A stretch of DNA of 64,000 bases from Apophysomyces variabilis (taxonomy: Eukaryota; Mucoromycota; Mucoromycetes; Mucorales; Mucoraceae). Shown here piece by piece: positions 23,194 to 35,117 of the stretch; within the stretch, counting starts at the first letter, position 1; every line of letters starts with the position of its first letter. The stretch is from NCBI GenBank assembly GCA_002749535.1, contig MZZL01000409.1, forward strand, positions 3,716,775 to 3,780,774, read 5' to 3'. The notes beneath the pieces are model-generated. The model worked only from the letters and a program-made list of their open reading frames with translations, was not told where the DNA came from and made no database searches. Made by a program: the position numbers and the translations under genes.

Positions 23194-24351
23194 ATGCAAC
23201 GAATGACCACGACAGAAGACCTGACAAACCTTGAATGGCGAGATACAAATTGGCTTGAAGTAAATCACCATTCGGTGTTCACAGGTTAAATAAGCTGACG
23301 TCTGGAAAGCATGTTGGAGGTTTCCAAAATCAACAAATGGTGCTTGATTATTTCGCGATGTCGCCGTTCTGGGATCGTCAGTGCAATAACCAGATTCTGA
23401 GCATGCAAACGCAGTACAACGATTTGCGCCAATCGTATGAAGCAACTGTAGAAGCTTTAAGGTAAATTCAGCTCTTGACTGACGTGTCAATTAAATTTGC
23501 TATGGTAGGAAGATGACCGGGATTGAATTTGCAGTAGTCCATGATCACCCCCCCGTCTGGGTCATTCAAAAAAGATATCGGCGTGGGCCAGCATTAGATG
23601 ATGGTAATATGGGTATTTCCTTTTTATGATTACTCATTAGTGTATCTCAGTTAACCCAATCGCAACCTACTATATCATGGGTGCCAATGTGTACCAATCA
23701 CCAACCATCTACTCCGTAATCGCTAATCGACTGGTAATGTAACAGATTCAAAAAGGCTTATTTAGTGTGGTAACTCATATTCCATCTGTCTAGTTGACCA
23801 GTCTTTTCCACATTAACAGCGCATTCAAAGAAACCCAAAAGATGATGGATTTTCATCCTTCGAAGGGTTATAGCTGGAAGTCCAAGGCAACAGAGAAGAA
23901 GGATACAAGTCAGTTTTGCATAAGTATTTCTCTTGTACTTTGCCTAAACATCTTGGAAATAGCTCAATCAGGGATGCTACGCGCTCAGGAAAATCAAGCC
24001 TTTAGACATTGGATAGATCGAGCCATTGAAACATCAGCAACACAGATTCCACAGAGCCGTCATTTGGAGTACAGTGACGCCCAAACAAAAGGCATATCAA
24101 ATGGATCAACAACAGAGTCGGCATCTGGGGTAAGTCTCTGTGAAAATTCGTTCTATCGTAGCTAATAAGGTTTTGCATTGATTAGATGGTGCAGCAAAGA
24201 GGTACAATCAGAACATTTTATGCTAGCACTTAAAGGATGGTGTATTCATGTTCGTTATATAGAAGATACTACGGGTAAGCGACAACGGAAAAAGACAGAA
24301 GACAGCGGTCCGGCAAGTAAACGAAAAAAGAAAGTTGGCAAGCAGGCTTGA
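23194..24351 (+). CDS. Mediator complex subunit 6 (MED6)
   Basis: A head-module subunit of Mediator, the RNA polymerase II co-activator. Eight exons (23194-23259, 23310-23461, 23509-23603, 23651-23733, 23794-23908, 23963-24129, 24186-24201, 24263-24351) give 260 residues. Recognisable family blocks are LEWRDTNWLE, MVLDYFAMSPFWDRQCNNQ, YYIMGANVYQSPTIYSVI and FHPSKGYSWK. The tail is lysine/arginine rich (KRQRKKTED, SKRKKKVG), a likely nuclear localisation signal. Intron 1 must use the GTAAAT at 23260, since its CTGAC branch site and the AAAG acceptor restore the conserved motif. Exon 7 is only 16 bases; without it the basic tail is lost. A second ATG at 23203 is an alternative start. The stop lies 21 bases from the stop of convergent PHO88. 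Confidence 0.9.
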
Positions 24352-24372
24352 CCGAAATAAACTGTTTTTCCT

Positions 24373-25067
24373 TTATTGAGCCTTCAAGGCCTTCTCTGCA
24401 CGTTTAATAGAGCCTTTGTCGACTTTAGGCTGTCGGCTTTCTGGGACCATGCCAAAAGGCGCCTCCACTCGGAACGGTCGTCGCAAATCGCCAATGGGTT
24501 TCTCTCCCCAAATATGAATCCTTGCTTCTTTTGTCATTAAAAACGTCTTAAAGCCCAAAATCGATTGTAGGAGAAGAGGTTGCACGTATTTGAATTGGAG
24601 ATGCAAAAAGGTAACAATGGCTACACCAGTCATAGTCTGCTTGATTGTCTTTTTGATCTCGGCCGTGTCATACTCTGAAATTGAGATCGATACTTAACCA
24701 AACACATCTTTCTGCATTACTGCTATTTACCCATAAACGTGGTGTTCACCAACTGATCCGAGGTCTCGTTGCCATCCCAACCTGTTGAAGCTGGCTCCAC
24801 ATACCGTAGCGGTGTCTTGTCTGTAAAAGTAAGATTAGATTGGACAGAAGCTTCACACAAGGTTAGCCTACCATTCTTCTTCTGGACTACAGAGATAAGC
24901 CAGTAAGCAAGCAAAATAATGGTTATCTGGGAACCAAGATACAACGTTCGAAGCATCGTCAGGTATTCCGGAGCATCCAGATTCCAATTTTTGGTTAATT
25001 GCCGTACGGCTATGAAGAAACCAACATTGAATAGCGGATGATTGAGAATCTTTTGCAAGCTCGGCAT
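24373..25067 (-). CDS. Pho88/Snd3-like ER membrane protein
   Basis: Pho88 (Snd3) is an ER membrane protein of the SND protein-targeting route, first found through phosphate transport. Exons 25067-24872, 24820-24731 and 24674-24373 encode 195 residues. Membrane segments lie near 12-22 (FNVGFFIAV), 44-62 (SQITIILLAYWLISV) and in the third exon (MTGVAIVTFLHLQFKYV). Family landmarks are KTPLRYVEPAS, EYDTAEIKKTIKQ, VQPLLLQSILGFK and IHIWGEKPIGDLRRPF. The only ATG at the right place is 25067; the longer open frame upstream begins with TTG. Convergent with MED6, so the two 3' UTRs must overlap. Confidence 0.92.
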
Positions 25068-25866
25068 GACCGTAATCAACCGTGGTGTGAAAACAGCGCG
25101 ACAAGGAGATTCATTTCCAACAGAGCAGAAAAAGGAGATTGAAATATTTCAACCAATCGCATAGAAGATGTGCGTAGTAAAATCAAAGGGAGAATGATGG
25201 GATCAAGCACGATTGTGTATCCAGAGCTTTAGTATAAGTGAAAACGTAGATATTAACCATATCCGGTTATCTTTGTGTACTCAACTAGAAGACATATAGG
25301 GCAACTGCAAGTTCACCGAAAACCCACAAATAGTGTTCACCAACGGATGCCTGCAAAAGTCAGATGTAGGATTTGGTACGCCAACTGTTTACTGCATGAC
25401 ATACATGCCTTATGGATATAGTAGGAAAAAACCATAATGTAACCTTTTGTGAAGGATGATATGCACTCGTGGCGAGACACATTACATGGTTCCAATCACA
25501 GCAGAATCATTGAACCAAACCCGTACCACCAGATAGGAATCCGCAAAACGCATATTAAGGTGAGACAACGTGTACCACTAATCCACCCGAGAATGACGGT
25601 GAGATCAATGTGTTGGTAAGTCCGGTCTACGTTCATTGTGAACTCACTGTTCTTGTGCACATCTATAAATGGATTTTGCGCTGTCTATACTATTGGATTA
25701 TCTTCAAATTTTCCTTAATTCATGTATCAAGAGAATTTTGACATGCACTATTAACATTGGTTGAACTCTAAACACATTGACGCACAGGTTTATCATAATG
25801 ATATCGCAGGCACTTGATTCCCATACTCACGCTGTAAGGAATAGAAAGATAGAAAGTACATAAAGT
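25068..25866. other. Intergenic between PHO88 and TRM8
   Basis: No gene recognised. The right part should include the TRM8 3' UTR and the left part the PHO88 promoter. Confidence 0.6.
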
Positions 25867-26828
<962 letters not shown>

Positions 26829-26953
26829 GCTGTCCTTGGTGCTTGGAATTAACGTGTTTTGAACTGCTAAGGTGAGTTCAACGAAGCAGAGTGAAAAGTG
26901 ACTTGTATTCCTTGCAGCGACCACTACGCACACTGAGCTTGAAAAACTTGGTT

Positions 26954-27665
26954 AAAATGGTATTGTTAAAAGCCTGTCGGCCTTATCTAGGGATTGACCC
27001 TATTCTATGGATACCGATGACTCGACACGAACGCAGCCGATGTATCCGCTGGCGACTCGGGTGGATGCCTTCTGGCAAGCCTTGGCCTTGTGGAAACTGC
27101 CCTGAACAAGCCCAGCTCTCTCGTGCCCACGTGATATCTTGTCTGCAATGTCATAGTAAACTGAACGTGCCCGTTGTCGTCGTTGACCCCCTCTCCTACA
27201 CCCTAAACCAGCTTCCCACCCGCCCACCTCAATCGCAACAACAAATACTTCACTGGCAACGCATATGGCCCACCCTCTCCTCCATACTGCTCGACATAGA
27301 CCGCCTCTGCCGCCCACCGGATGACATAACCCCTGAATCCTCAACAACCAGCCCTTTTCTTCAATGGATATCCAAGCCTCCAAATGCATCACTGGCATTC
27401 CTCCCCACCACCTCTTTCCCTGACTCGTCCTCTTAACACTCTCCACTCTTTCCCCATCTCTCCATGTTATCCATTGTTGCTCCCCTAGTCCTCTTACTTA
27501 TTTCACTATTCCTTTCTCTCCTCATTTTTTGCCCTTCAGAGCCCAAGGGATTTTTTAGTTCTTTCTTCTCTTTAGTCTTCTCTACTTCTTTTTTCGATCT
27601 AGCTAGAGCAGATAGGCCGAATGGCGCAAGTGCTCATTGGCATTCTAATAAAATCAATTTTCAAC
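26954..27665 (+). mobile_element. 5'-truncated LINE, copy 2, with 14-bp target-site duplication
   Basis: This 712-bp copy matches the 3' half of copy 1 almost perfectly, but in the opposite orientation. It starts at ATGGTATTGTTAAAAGCC and carries open codons to the stop at 27436, then the same 3' UTR. A perfect 14-base duplication, TGAAAAACTTGGTT, flanks it at 26940-26953 and 27666-27679. The two tails differ only slightly: AATAAAATCAATTTTCAAC here against AATGAAATACAATTTTCAAC in copy 1. It landed upstream of TRM8. Confidence 0.93.
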
Positions 27666-28324
27666 TGAAAAACTTGGTTGGCATAGACACGGTGAAATTC
27701 CAAGCCAAAAGACAAATGAATGAATAGAGCTACCTATTAATCCTCAAGTCCAAAAAGATAACAATTAGCACTGCTTTCTAAAAGATACCACAAGGCGTTA
27801 AAGCATCTCCATTCACCATGCTGTTCTCCAACACGCAATAATAGCGGAGACAAAAGAAGCAAGATGATTCGGAGCTCTGTTGAATCTTTGGTTCTGAGGC
27901 AAGAAGCTGCTATTCCACTACGTGAAACGATTGGAACTTTTATTGCATCTTAACATCGCATGAAGCGGGGATATTTGCTATTCACGCCTAGTTACACGAC
28001 GCTACAGGATTTTGTTCTGCTCCGAAAATGGCTATACGCAGTACGGCTGCTTTTTATTACATTATTGTTTATATCTGGAAAGCAATGGATCAGCACACTA
28101 GTACAATGAATGCAGAGTTAGAATTTACCTATCATCTGTATGTATTTCTGCTCCAGATATCCGTTACCTACTAATAGATGAATTAACACATTCTACTGAA
28201 GAGCTGCTGCTGTTTTGCTAACGCCACCTGCTTGTGGTTCTTTAATTGTCTCATACCAAGATCTTATGAGCTGAGTAAACTCAGAAATGTCTTTGTTCCT
28301 GTTTGACAGTTTTTAGATATCAAC
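27650..28324. repeat. 675-bp segment duplicated across an N, left copy
   Basis: This segment begins inside the LINE tail and continues into unique flanking DNA. It recurs at 28326-29000 with no difference I could see, separated only by the N at 28325. This is the pattern of two contig ends that overlap but were not merged. No gene is recognised inside. Confidence 0.9.
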
Positions 28325-28325
28325 N
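28325..28325. other. Single ambiguous base marking an assembly join
   Basis: The only N I saw in the window, flanked on both sides by the same 675-bp sequence. Confidence 0.95.
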
Positions 28326-29000
28326 AAAATCAATTTTCAACTGAAAAACTTGGTTGGCATAGACACGGTGAAATTCCAAGCCAAAAGACAAATGAATGAA
28401 TAGAGCTACCTATTAATCCTCAAGTCCAAAAAGATAACAATTAGCACTGCTTTCTAAAAGATACCACAAGGCGTTAAAGCATCTCCATTCACCATGCTGT
28501 TCTCCAACACGCAATAATAGCGGAGACAAAAGAAGCAAGATGATTCGGAGCTCTGTTGAATCTTTGGTTCTGAGGCAAGAAGCTGCTATTCCACTACGTG
28601 AAACGATTGGAACTTTTATTGCATCTTAACATCGCATGAAGCGGGGATATTTGCTATTCACGCCTAGTTACACGACGCTACAGGATTTTGTTCTGCTCCG
28701 AAAATGGCTATACGCAGTACGGCTGCTTTTTATTACATTATTGTTTATATCTGGAAAGCAATGGATCAGCACACTAGTACAATGAATGCAGAGTTAGAAT
28801 TTACCTATCATCTGTATGTATTTCTGCTCCAGATATCCGTTACCTACTAATAGATGAATTAACACATTCTACTGAAGAGCTGCTGCTGTTTTGCTAACGC
28901 CACCTGCTTGTGGTTCTTTAATTGTCTCATACCAAGATCTTATGAGCTGAGTAAACTCAGAAATGTCTTTGTTCCTGTTTGACAGTTTTTAGATATCAAC
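28326..29000. repeat. 675-bp segment duplicated across an N, right copy
   Basis: Repeats 27650-28324, including the LINE tail remnant and the TGAAAAACTTGGTT site, but without the rest of the LINE. A real tandem duplication starting exactly at an assembly gap is unlikely. Confidence 0.9.
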
Positions 29001-29430
29001 GTTTCTCAGTATTGGGATACTACTCGTGTCCGTTAAGTTCAAAGCTATACTATGTGATAGCAAGATGCTTCGCTTGCATTGACATCAAGTGAGTTCTTGA
29101 AACGCAGCGAGTCATTCTTCGATAAGTTCTATCGTCCAAAGAGTTCTGACCTATGTACTGTATCATTCTGCAACTCAATTCAGCATTGATTATTTCTATC
29201 GGCCTCGTTTAAGCAGAGAGCGAAAGTCATATCCGCCTGTCTTTTGGCAATTAAAATATATATTATTAGCAATCTATCAGCAAGGAAAGAAACAGCTATC
29301 TACTCTAACCCTCAGGCTCGGAAATCTTCCTCCATGACATGTAACCAAAGTTTAAACTCGTTGATGGGCGGAGTTGCAATAAGCTATTCACCAGACGTCT
29401 GCTGAACTCCAGCCGTTGATCTTTGCAATA
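29001..29430. other. Intergenic before the C9orf72-like gene
   Basis: No gene recognised. Should hold the promoter of the DENN-type gene downstream. Confidence 0.55.
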
Positions 29431-29874
29431 ATGATTCCCAAAACTAATGTGCAGAACCAACCAGCAGCACGGTTATCAAAGTCTAAAGCGACTGCCTCCA
29501 CTACAGCCATTCAGCCGCTCGAGATCACTACAACAGCCGTGGTAATGGGAGATACCTGCCAGGGACCCGAAGACCCGGCGGACAGCTCGACCAAACTGAA
29601 TTCCCATGAGCTTGATGGTGATGTACTTCACCGTAAACAGTCAAGGCATCACCATCACCATTATCTAAGGTCTCCAGCTTCACAAGCAACAGCTTCTGTA
29701 GATAATTCACCGCTTGTTTCTCCTTCCGGTTCCTTGGTCTCGTGCACACCACCGGCTATAAGCGATGGTGGGTTTTCGGTCCTTCCTCCTCCAATAATCA
29801 AAATCCCTTCCGAAGCTATAGCGGCTCTTCAGGGTGCAGCAGATGGTAAAAAAAAAAATAGAAAAGGTCAATGA
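29431..29874 (+). CDS. Upstream Ser/Thr/Pro-rich ORF overlapping the C9orf72-like start
   Basis: An ATG-initiated frame of 147 codons, rich in Ser, Thr, Pro and Ala with a histidine run, and no known domain. It ends in the A11 tract at 29848-29858, which is shared with the first codons of the DENN gene in the next frame. It could be a disordered N-terminal extension of that protein if the tract really has ten As, a long upstream ORF, or chance. No splice pair was found that joins it. Confidence 0.35.
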   Translation: MIPKTNVQNQPAARLSKSKATASTTAIQPLEITTTAVVMGDTCQGPEDPADSSTKLNSHELDGDVLHRKQSRHHHHHYLRSPASQATASVDNSPLVSPSGSLVSCTPPAISDGGFSVLPPPIIKIPSEAIAALQGAADGKKKNRKGQ

Positions 29875-31427
29875 TTATGTACCTAAATCCAAGTTTCCGG
29901 TAGCGTCAAAGCGTAAGGCCACAAAACGCTCTCCACCAGGTGCCGCTACGAGTGATCTCGTAAGTTTATTCGAATCGTGTTTTTTTTCGGCTGTGTTGCT
30001 CGTACAGTGGTCCAATATAGTTGGTCCTAAAGTTGAGAAGATATGGTCATCCGAAGCTATGGATGAGCGGCTCCAGATCATGATTGGACGACAGGTGCTC
30101 AACGGAGAAGTGGGCAGGACTGTCGAAACAGTAGAACCAAAATGGCTGGTGCTGTATCGGCAATCCATCGTGTGCACAGCATTTTTGTACACTGATCCAA
30201 CGGCGCAGTCGTTGTGCGCATTGATAATGGTCGTTCCAGTGCGATACTTGCGAAATTTTTCACAGTATTTCCATATTTTGCGTGATCGAGTTCCATCACA
30301 GTTAATCCAGCCATTGATACAACTTCGAAAAGTACACAAACGGCATGAGTGGCCGTGCGCCTTGGATCAGTTCACGTGGAGTTGGTTAGCTCCCTTTATA
30401 AGGTCCATTATGGATCTTGAGTCGGTGTCTTTACCAATTGAGTATACAAGGGTATATTAGATTTGACCAAGCATTTTTTTTGTCGTGCATGTTTTTTACT
30501 ATTTGGGTTAGATCTGTCATACCATTCTTGATCACGAATCACAGCAACTTCTGGACTCCCCTTTCATCGCCAGGTAAATCGTAATATTCGGTCTTGGACA
30601 CGCTTATGCTCACTTTCTCTCATACAAGGGTAATTACATCGCACTTACAGACATCTGGTTCAACCTTAATTATTGGAAACAGTCTCACAACGATAAACAT
30701 GGTCAGTAAAACGTGCTTCCAGAAGTTGTACCAATACAATGTGATCGTAATTTAGATGATCAATACGCTTGCTTTATTTCTATCTCCCGAAGAACGGAAT
30801 CGGTCAAGCCATGCGCGGAAAAATCACAAATATATGCCGGACTTGTACCTTCAAGGAATTCTGATCCAAGATATGGAAGGAACACTATCACAAATGGAGA
30901 GAGTTGTGCTCGATTCAGTTATTCCTACAACCATAGTTGATATGACTCGTTTGATAGTCAAGCAGACATTGCTTTTACCGCAATATCACCAATTGCACTG
31001 TCAGTATCAAAAATGGCTTATGCGTAATAGAGAGGACGACACATCGGCTCGTCCTGACACCGAATGGAAGAAGCAGACATTAATGCATCGTACGGATAGC
31101 ATAGCACCCATAGTGCAAAATCTGTTAGATGAAACTCGTAAAGTGCCGACGCGACTTCGGGAGGGATACGTACGACAGTGGCATCGTGGGCTTGTCAAGC
31201 GAGGGCTTGCTCTAGTCAAATACGTACAAGAGGAAGGGTAGGTGTTTCTTTTAAGGATAGATTGGTTTTACCGCGCTATTAGGAACAGCGGCAAAGATAT
31301 GGATACCAAAATCATAGATGCGCTTGGATTAAGTAATTTGGAAGATCTCTCCGTCGTGTTGCCACAAGCAGAAAAGCTAAAACCAGGAATAATTGATATT
31401 GTAAGTGCTCACTCCAGGCGACTCTGA
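29843..31427 (+). CDS. C9orf72-like longin-DENN protein
   Basis: Human C9orf72 pairs with SMCR8 as a GAP complex in autophagy and lysosome signalling. Six exons (29843-30451, 30512-30573, 30629-30701, 30756-31237, 31283-31427) plus the intact frame give 456 residues, close to the 481 of the human protein. The longin part has QWSNIVGPKVEKIW and GRQVLNGEVGRT, aligning with YWDNILGPRVRHIW and NHTLNGEILR. The DENN part has VITSHLQTSGSTLIIGNS and INTLALFLSPEERN, aligning with AISSHLQTCGCSVVVGSS and RTLCLFLTPAERK. Near the end come LALVKYVQEEG and AEKLKPGIIDI, aligning with LTLIKYIEDD and AEKIKPGLHSF. The 3' end is uncertain: a GTAAGT after DI could lead to another short exon ending at about 31589. 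The comparison is from memory of the family, but order and spacing of all blocks agree. (Exon list has five intervals; exon 1 is the long one.). Confidence 0.88.
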
Positions 31428-32898
31428 TTCTTTTTATTCCATGTACATACTACCTATACATTTATTCTTGAACGAATGAACAAGGCGTATTCGCTGTCCC
31501 CAAAAAGAATGTCCCTATCATATTTGGCCGTGGCCATTGAAAGTTTTAACTTGTCATCCATTAAATATTCATCTACCCTTGTTACATAATTACCGTAATC
31601 GGCCTCTTCATCTTCGCGTAAAAAATGAAAATACCAAATGAGAAAATAACCAAGACATTAATTTTCTTGACGGCTAACAACAATTGACCTGAAGGGACTT
31701 TCAAGTTTCTGGTTATGGAGCTTAACTACCCTATAAAACCTGTTACAACAAGAATAAGGGATGTTGTTCATTCACGGTTCTTGATTGTGAATGGCTGTCA
31801 CTGCTCCAACTGGAAGTATGTGTCCGAATGCTTACTTAAGCTAAAACTAGGTTTAGAGTGATAAGATGTGAAATGTGAATTAGAGAGTGGCTTACCAAAG
31901 ATAGAATATTGACACAGTAAGAGTTTGAATTCGTAATCATGTTAGAAGTGATAAGATGCACATGATGCTGTCAAGGTTTGACAAATTGTATCCGCCACAA
32001 CCCCGAATTACAGAAACGGAGTTTGATGAAGTGTGGCTCACCCGTGGCTTTCTATAAATAACTGTCTGACTACCAACCCAGGCAAAATTAAAAAGAGACT
32101 GTTTCGTTGGTGTAAATTTATCCAGGCGGAACAGTAAAGCTAAACAAAACATTGCAATCTACTGATCGAAAGTCTCATACAGAAGAGGTTCGTTTTTTCC
32201 GAAATAGTCCAACAGATATGTTGTGCCTTTCTTCTTGATTCGCTCAGCAAGAAATAGCATAATGTTATAGTTTGTACCTCCATTCACGTGTTTAGATCCC
32301 GGAGAAGTGGATGAAAATGGAATTAGAGTTGTCATGGAAAGTGACAGGAGAATTCTAGGTAAACAACAGTAGTAAATCGATATTTTGATTTGTGTTGATT
32401 TATGACATTTCAAGGGGGAGAGGTTGGTAAAAGCGCTGGGAATTTGACGGGATGATGTTTTCCATTTACCTTGATAATGTCGTTAGAAAAAGAAAGCCTA
32501 TGCGTGCATGCTTATTGGTGTATGGGCACTTCCATGTGTGTACAACGTCGGGATCTAACATCTGCAAGAGTGTTTTTCAGGTCATATCGTCTTCTAAGCT
32601 TTCATAAATGTTCATATTGTTTGAGTTCCGCCGGAATTTATGATTTCTATTTTAACTTAACGTATCATGATCAAATGAAGTGGCGAAGTCGAACGAGAAA
32701 CGGCTGAGCTCCTTGTCTGTGGCTTGTCATGGTTTTCCTTTGCACCCGCAAAACCGCATTAGAACGTTACGTCCCAAAGGATTCCTATTCTTCAAACCCC
32801 GCGGTTTCCGTGTGTGCTAAGTCCTTTCGCTGTTTTTTTTTAACTTTGTGCTTGTTGTCCCTTATTCTTAGCGCTGTGTATATCTCTTACTTTTTCTC

Positions 32899-32944
<46 letters not shown>

Positions 32945-33312
32945 TTCTTCTTCGCTTTTGCTTTCTATTCCTCTTGTGCTTCTTTTTCGTCTTACCTTTG
33001 TGGAGTGTTCAGGCTTCTCTACAACCGTTCTTGACTGCTGTTAACTGTCATTGATTCCCAGATGCTTGGCATTTAGAAAGCCAATTCATACTTTTTTTTC
33101 CTTTCTTTCTTTTCCTTTCTTTCTTTTCCTTTCTCATTCTCTTTTCGCTCCTCGTCCCTTTTGTCATCCCCCGTTTAATTCTATTTGTCAAAGCCCCCTA
33201 CCTTTCGGCTATACAGACATCTTGGCACAAAGAAACACTGGACAGACAGATCAAATAATTTACACAGTTACTGCACGCATATAGACTCTACCACAGACAT
33301 ACCACCCAAGTC
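31428..33312. other. Long intergenic region with promoter microsatellite
   Basis: About 1.9 kb. A 58-codon ATG frame on the minus strand at 32159-32335 and others nearby are not recognised. A (CT)n run followed by (GT)n lies at about 32908-32942. Pyrimidine-rich sequence with a CTTTC-type repeat at 33095-33150 lies just before the next gene and is probably its promoter or 5' UTR. Confidence 0.55.
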
Positions 33313-35117
33313 ATGATGTTGGGAATCTTGGCCCTCGCCTGTCTTGCTTACCGTCCTGTCTACGGCCAGCAAAGCACTACTGATTGCTTATCTCTTCAGT
33401 CTTCCCAAGCGTGTCCAGCATACAGCGATTACTATGTCGGTCTTTCAGGAATCACTCAGCGTTTCCCCTTTCTCGCCAACGTAACCAACGTCACGTCATT
33501 TGATGCAAGCATGATTGCTTATGCGACATCCCCATCCGATTACTACATGCCAGTTGGCTGTTCTCATAAGTCGCCAAATATCACATTACCGTATGCACGA
33601 TATTCGCTTACCAGGCTCTGTGCTGGTGTCATACAGGATCCAGACTATTCACTCCCATGCAACCGTAAATATGGTAAAGCACCACCACCCCTCTGCCAAT
33701 CAACCTGCTTGGATTGGTTGAGCAGCGTGACGAACATAACACTTGATGAGAACGTATGCCCATATCAACAAGAACGAAACAACTCCTTGGAAGGTTTGGC
33801 CTCACAATGTGATAACTGGCAAGGATATAATGGAACAATCTTTTGTATCGTCGGCGATGAGAATGAACCAGCAAATTGTGGTAATTGCTTTTTCGGGGAA
33901 GTCGATGTCGGGTCAACTAAAGAGCAAAGTATATAGGATTCCGGGATAACAAGGAGGGTGCTTGCTCGTACTGCAGAGAGAATAACTCTGATAAATGCTG
34001 TCTGTCAGTTACATCGTGTTGGAAACTCTCAACGGGAGCTATCATTGGGATTGTGTTTGCGTGTGTTGCGGGTGTGGGTGCAGTGGGATACGCGTTGTAT
34101 TACTTGTCTTGCAGGAAGAGACGAGTGCGCAATGACAAGTTTACATTCACAACCTATATGTCGCCACCCACCCAAGATATTAGTCATGAATACCATAATA
34201 GTAGTGTCATAGCTGGTTCTACGGACAGTCGGAGAACGTTGGTCGGTGCAGAACAAACCCCTCAACATCTGGAAACCGCTTCGCAAATACCATCATCGAC
34301 ATCACCTTTTATAACAGAACATCAAGAGCATGAAGAAGAAGAACGGGCACAGCAACCAGAATTTTTTGAGGTTGTGCATCCTTACCCCCCGCATATGGGT
34401 GATGAATTGGGACTTCATGTTGGTGATATTGTCTGTCTTGCTATGCTATTTGACGATGGATGGGCGCTTGGGTTTAACGTGACCACAGGTTTGAAAGGCG
34501 TGTTCCCGGCTGTCTGCGTTGCACCGGCGTCAGAGGAATTGCTGGAACAATTGCTCCAGCCGGCTGCTACTACCACTGTTGAAGATCAAGGATATTCGAG
34601 TAAGACCTTAATCGAAGAAGAGGAAGATCAAGGAGTGGTAGAGACACCTGTAACATCAGTGGCAACTCATGCACAACAACAATCAAAGGGTAATATGCTA
34701 CCACCATTGTCGATCAATATCCAAAAAATCCGCGAAGATATGCGGCGCTCTATGAGTCTTCATTCAAATCCTTCCACGTCAAGTAATTCCTATACCAACA
34801 TTTCACCTCTGCCGCGGGCTGAGTTGACAAACCATAAGACTATACCAAAACGCACAGCAAGTATACGAGCGGCGTACGGCTACCACGAAGCGGAGAGCCC
34901 TTCGTCACCAACGACTCATACTCCCTTTTTCGATGTGTCCTTACTGTCGGGCGAGCGAGTACAAAAAGCGGTTGCAACGTCGCCGGCAGGACCGTCAGCA
35001 GTGCCGGCTACAGCAGAAACATACGAAATGCACCGTCAGAGCAACCACCGTATTTCAAAACACGAGCGACATGCGAGCGATAGCAGCATAACTACACCTT
35101 GGATACCACCAAAATAA
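33313..35117 (+). CDS. Single-pass membrane protein with Cys-rich ectodomain and cytoplasmic SH3 domain
   Basis: Probably a cell-surface sensor or scaffold; the layout recalls Fus1- and Sho1-like fungal proteins, but I cannot name an orthologue. Two exons (33313-33880 and 33937-35117) encode 582 residues. A signal peptide (MMLGILALACLAYRPVYG) is followed by a roughly 220-residue extracellular part with many cysteines and several N-glycosylation sequons. One transmembrane helix (AIIGIVFACVAGVGAVGYAL) is followed by basic CRKRRVR. The SH3 domain is at about 345-405, with GDELGLHVGDIVCL, DDGWALGFN and GVFPAVCVAP; the usual ALYDY motif is replaced by VVHPYPP. The rest is Ser/Thr/Pro-rich and disordered. 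Splicing out 33881-33936 is required to join the Cys-rich part to the membrane helix. Confidence 0.85.

Noticed and set aside
27650..29000. True tandem duplication
   Set aside because: The copies are separated exactly by an N and show no differences I could see; an unmerged contig overlap is simpler.
32159..32413. Small minus-strand frame ending in YETFDQ
   Set aside because: Unrecognised, no supporting introns or neighbours.
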